Origin: RGIG3135 sp964477115
Lineage (GTDB): Bacteria > Actinomycetota > Coriobacteriia > Coriobacteriales > Eggerthellaceae
NCBI GenBank assembly: GCA_964477115.1
Contig: CAYZCY010000010.1
Location: 1-46,108 of the forward strand
Reading direction: 5' to 3'
DNA: 46,108 nt
Below, piece by piece: positions 45,566 through 46,108 of this stretch; position 1 is the stretch's first letter, and every line of letters starts with the position of its first letter. The notes beneath the pieces are model-generated. The model was given only the letters and a program-made list of their open reading frames with translations. It searched no databases and was not told the origin of the DNA. The position numbers and the translations under genes are program-made.

Positions 45566-45961
45566 TTACACGCGGCGGCGCTTCTTGGGGCGGCAGCCAT
45601 TGTGCGGGATAGGGGTGCAATCCTGAATGCTAGCGATCTCGAGGCCAGCAGCCTGCAGAGAACGGACAGCCGTCTCACGACCAGAGCCCGGGCCCTTCAC
45701 GAAGACGGAGACCTTGCGAAGACCATGCTCCATGGCGGTCTTTGCAGCAGCCTCAGCAGCCATCTGAGCAGCGAACGGAGTGGACTTACGGGAGCCCTTG
45801 AAACCGACGGTGCCAGCGGACTGCCAGGAGATCACGTTACCCTGAGGATCGGTGATGCTGACGATGGTGTTGTTGAACGTAGACTTGATGTGAGCAGCGC
45901 CCACGGCAATGTTCTTACGCTCGGAACGCTTAATGCGCGTACGTACGTTTTTCTTAGCCAC
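45566..45961 (-). CDS. rpsK: Ribosomal protein S11
   Basis: A 131-residue small-subunit protein. Seen: AHIKSTFNNTIVSITD, SAGTVGFKGSRKSTPFAAQ, VKGPGSGRETAVRSLQ and PIPHNGCRPKKRRRV. It starts with GTG at 45961 after GAGGAAG. Gap to rpsM is 12 bases. Confidence 0.97.
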   Translation of the reverse strand: MAKKNVRTRIKRSERKNIAVGAAHIKSTFNNTIVSITDPQGNVISWQSAGTVGFKGSRKSTPFAAQMAAEAAAKTAMEHGLRKVSVFVKGPGSGRETAVRSLQAAGLEIASIQDCTPIPHNGCRPKKRRRV

Positions 45962-45973
45962 GATGCTTCCTCA

Positions 45974-46108
45974 CTACTTCTTCTTGCCGCCGATTTGCTT
46001 CTTGGGACCCTTGCGAGTGCGGGCATTCGTGTGCGTGCGCTGTCCGCGAACGGGCAGGCCCTTGCGGTGGCGCAGGCCACGATAGCAACCGATCTCCATG
46101 AGACGCTT
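45974..46108 (-). CDS. rpsM: Ribosomal protein S13 (C-terminal 44 residues)
   Basis: The 3' end of rpsM; the gene continues past the window edge. The C-terminus reads LMEIGCYRGLRHRKGLPVRG followed by a QRTHTNARTRKGP segment, and ends in a Lys/Gly tail before TAG at 45974. This is the diagnostic S13 end, and its place before rpsK is the standard order. Confidence 0.96.
   Translation of the reverse strand, partial: KRLMEIGCYRGLRHRKGLPVRGQRTHTNARTRKGPKKQIGGKKK

Noticed and set aside
1..46108. CRISPR array, prophage or integron
   Set aside because: No spaced repeat series, no phage structural or integrase genes, and only one short repeat-bounded element was seen.

Overview
This GC-rich window reads as the chromosome of an anaerobic actinobacterium, most likely class Coriobacteriia. 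That is an inference from the gene set and protein style: a MetH whose reactivation domain is a separate gene, long-form HPF, an HrcA/CIRCE-type operator, ribosomal proteins with Ala/Glu-rich tails, and extended -10 promoters (TGC/GCGC followed by TATACT or TATGAT). Genus cannot be fixed from this sequence alone. One scaffold gap of 100 N lies at 17202-17301. The window starts in a tRNA-Ala gene and ends inside rpsM.

Layout. 1-1.5 kb: tRNA-Ala, an Mrp/NBP35-type Fe-S carrier ATPase and a small unknown gene. 1.6-7.2 kb: a minus-strand methionine/folate cluster (U32 protein, metF, MetH activation protein, metH), close behind a von Willebrand A gene and an unusual NAD(P)HX-epimerase fused to a helix-turn-helix-like domain (7.2-9.5 kb). 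9.7-10.5 kb: a plus-strand coiled-coil membrane protein. 10.5-19.8 kb: minus-strand housekeeping genes cysE-cysS, ispD-ispF, clpC (with a CIRCE operator), greA-lysS and tatA. 19.9-24.1 kb: tRNA-Pro, yigZ and an Uup-like ABC-F ATPase, then a divergent drug-type MFS exporter. 24.1-25.8 kb: a short accessory patch with a 180-bp element bounded by 24-bp inverted repeats, a DUF559/Vsr-like nuclease gene and 0.4 kb without a gene. 25.9-28.9 kb: glmU-prs-pth. 29-33.7 kb: a copper P-type ATPase and a long NhaA antiporter. 34-35 kb: hpf, behind a structured leader, and acpP. 35-38.5 kb: udg-folC and an N-terminally extended alr. 38.8-43.3 kb: enolase, a Pit phosphate transporter, RarD and EcfT. 43.4-46.1 kb: the end of the ribosomal cluster (rpsM, rpsK, rpsD, rpoA, rplQ).

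How it fits together. MetF supplies methyl-tetrahydrofolate to MetH, the activation protein re-methylates inactive cobalamin, and FolC polyglutamates the folate carrier. GlmU and Alr both feed peptidoglycan synthesis and have strikingly similar upstream regions. CysE and CysS link cysteine synthesis to cysteine charging. ClpC, GreA, HPF, Pth and the ABC-F protein belong to proteostasis and translation control.

The best candidates for something undescribed are the vWA plus epimerase-HTH pair (7245-9540), the inverted-repeat element beside the nuclease gene (24134-25362), and the folded leader of hpf (about 33985-34071). Most other features are conventional.
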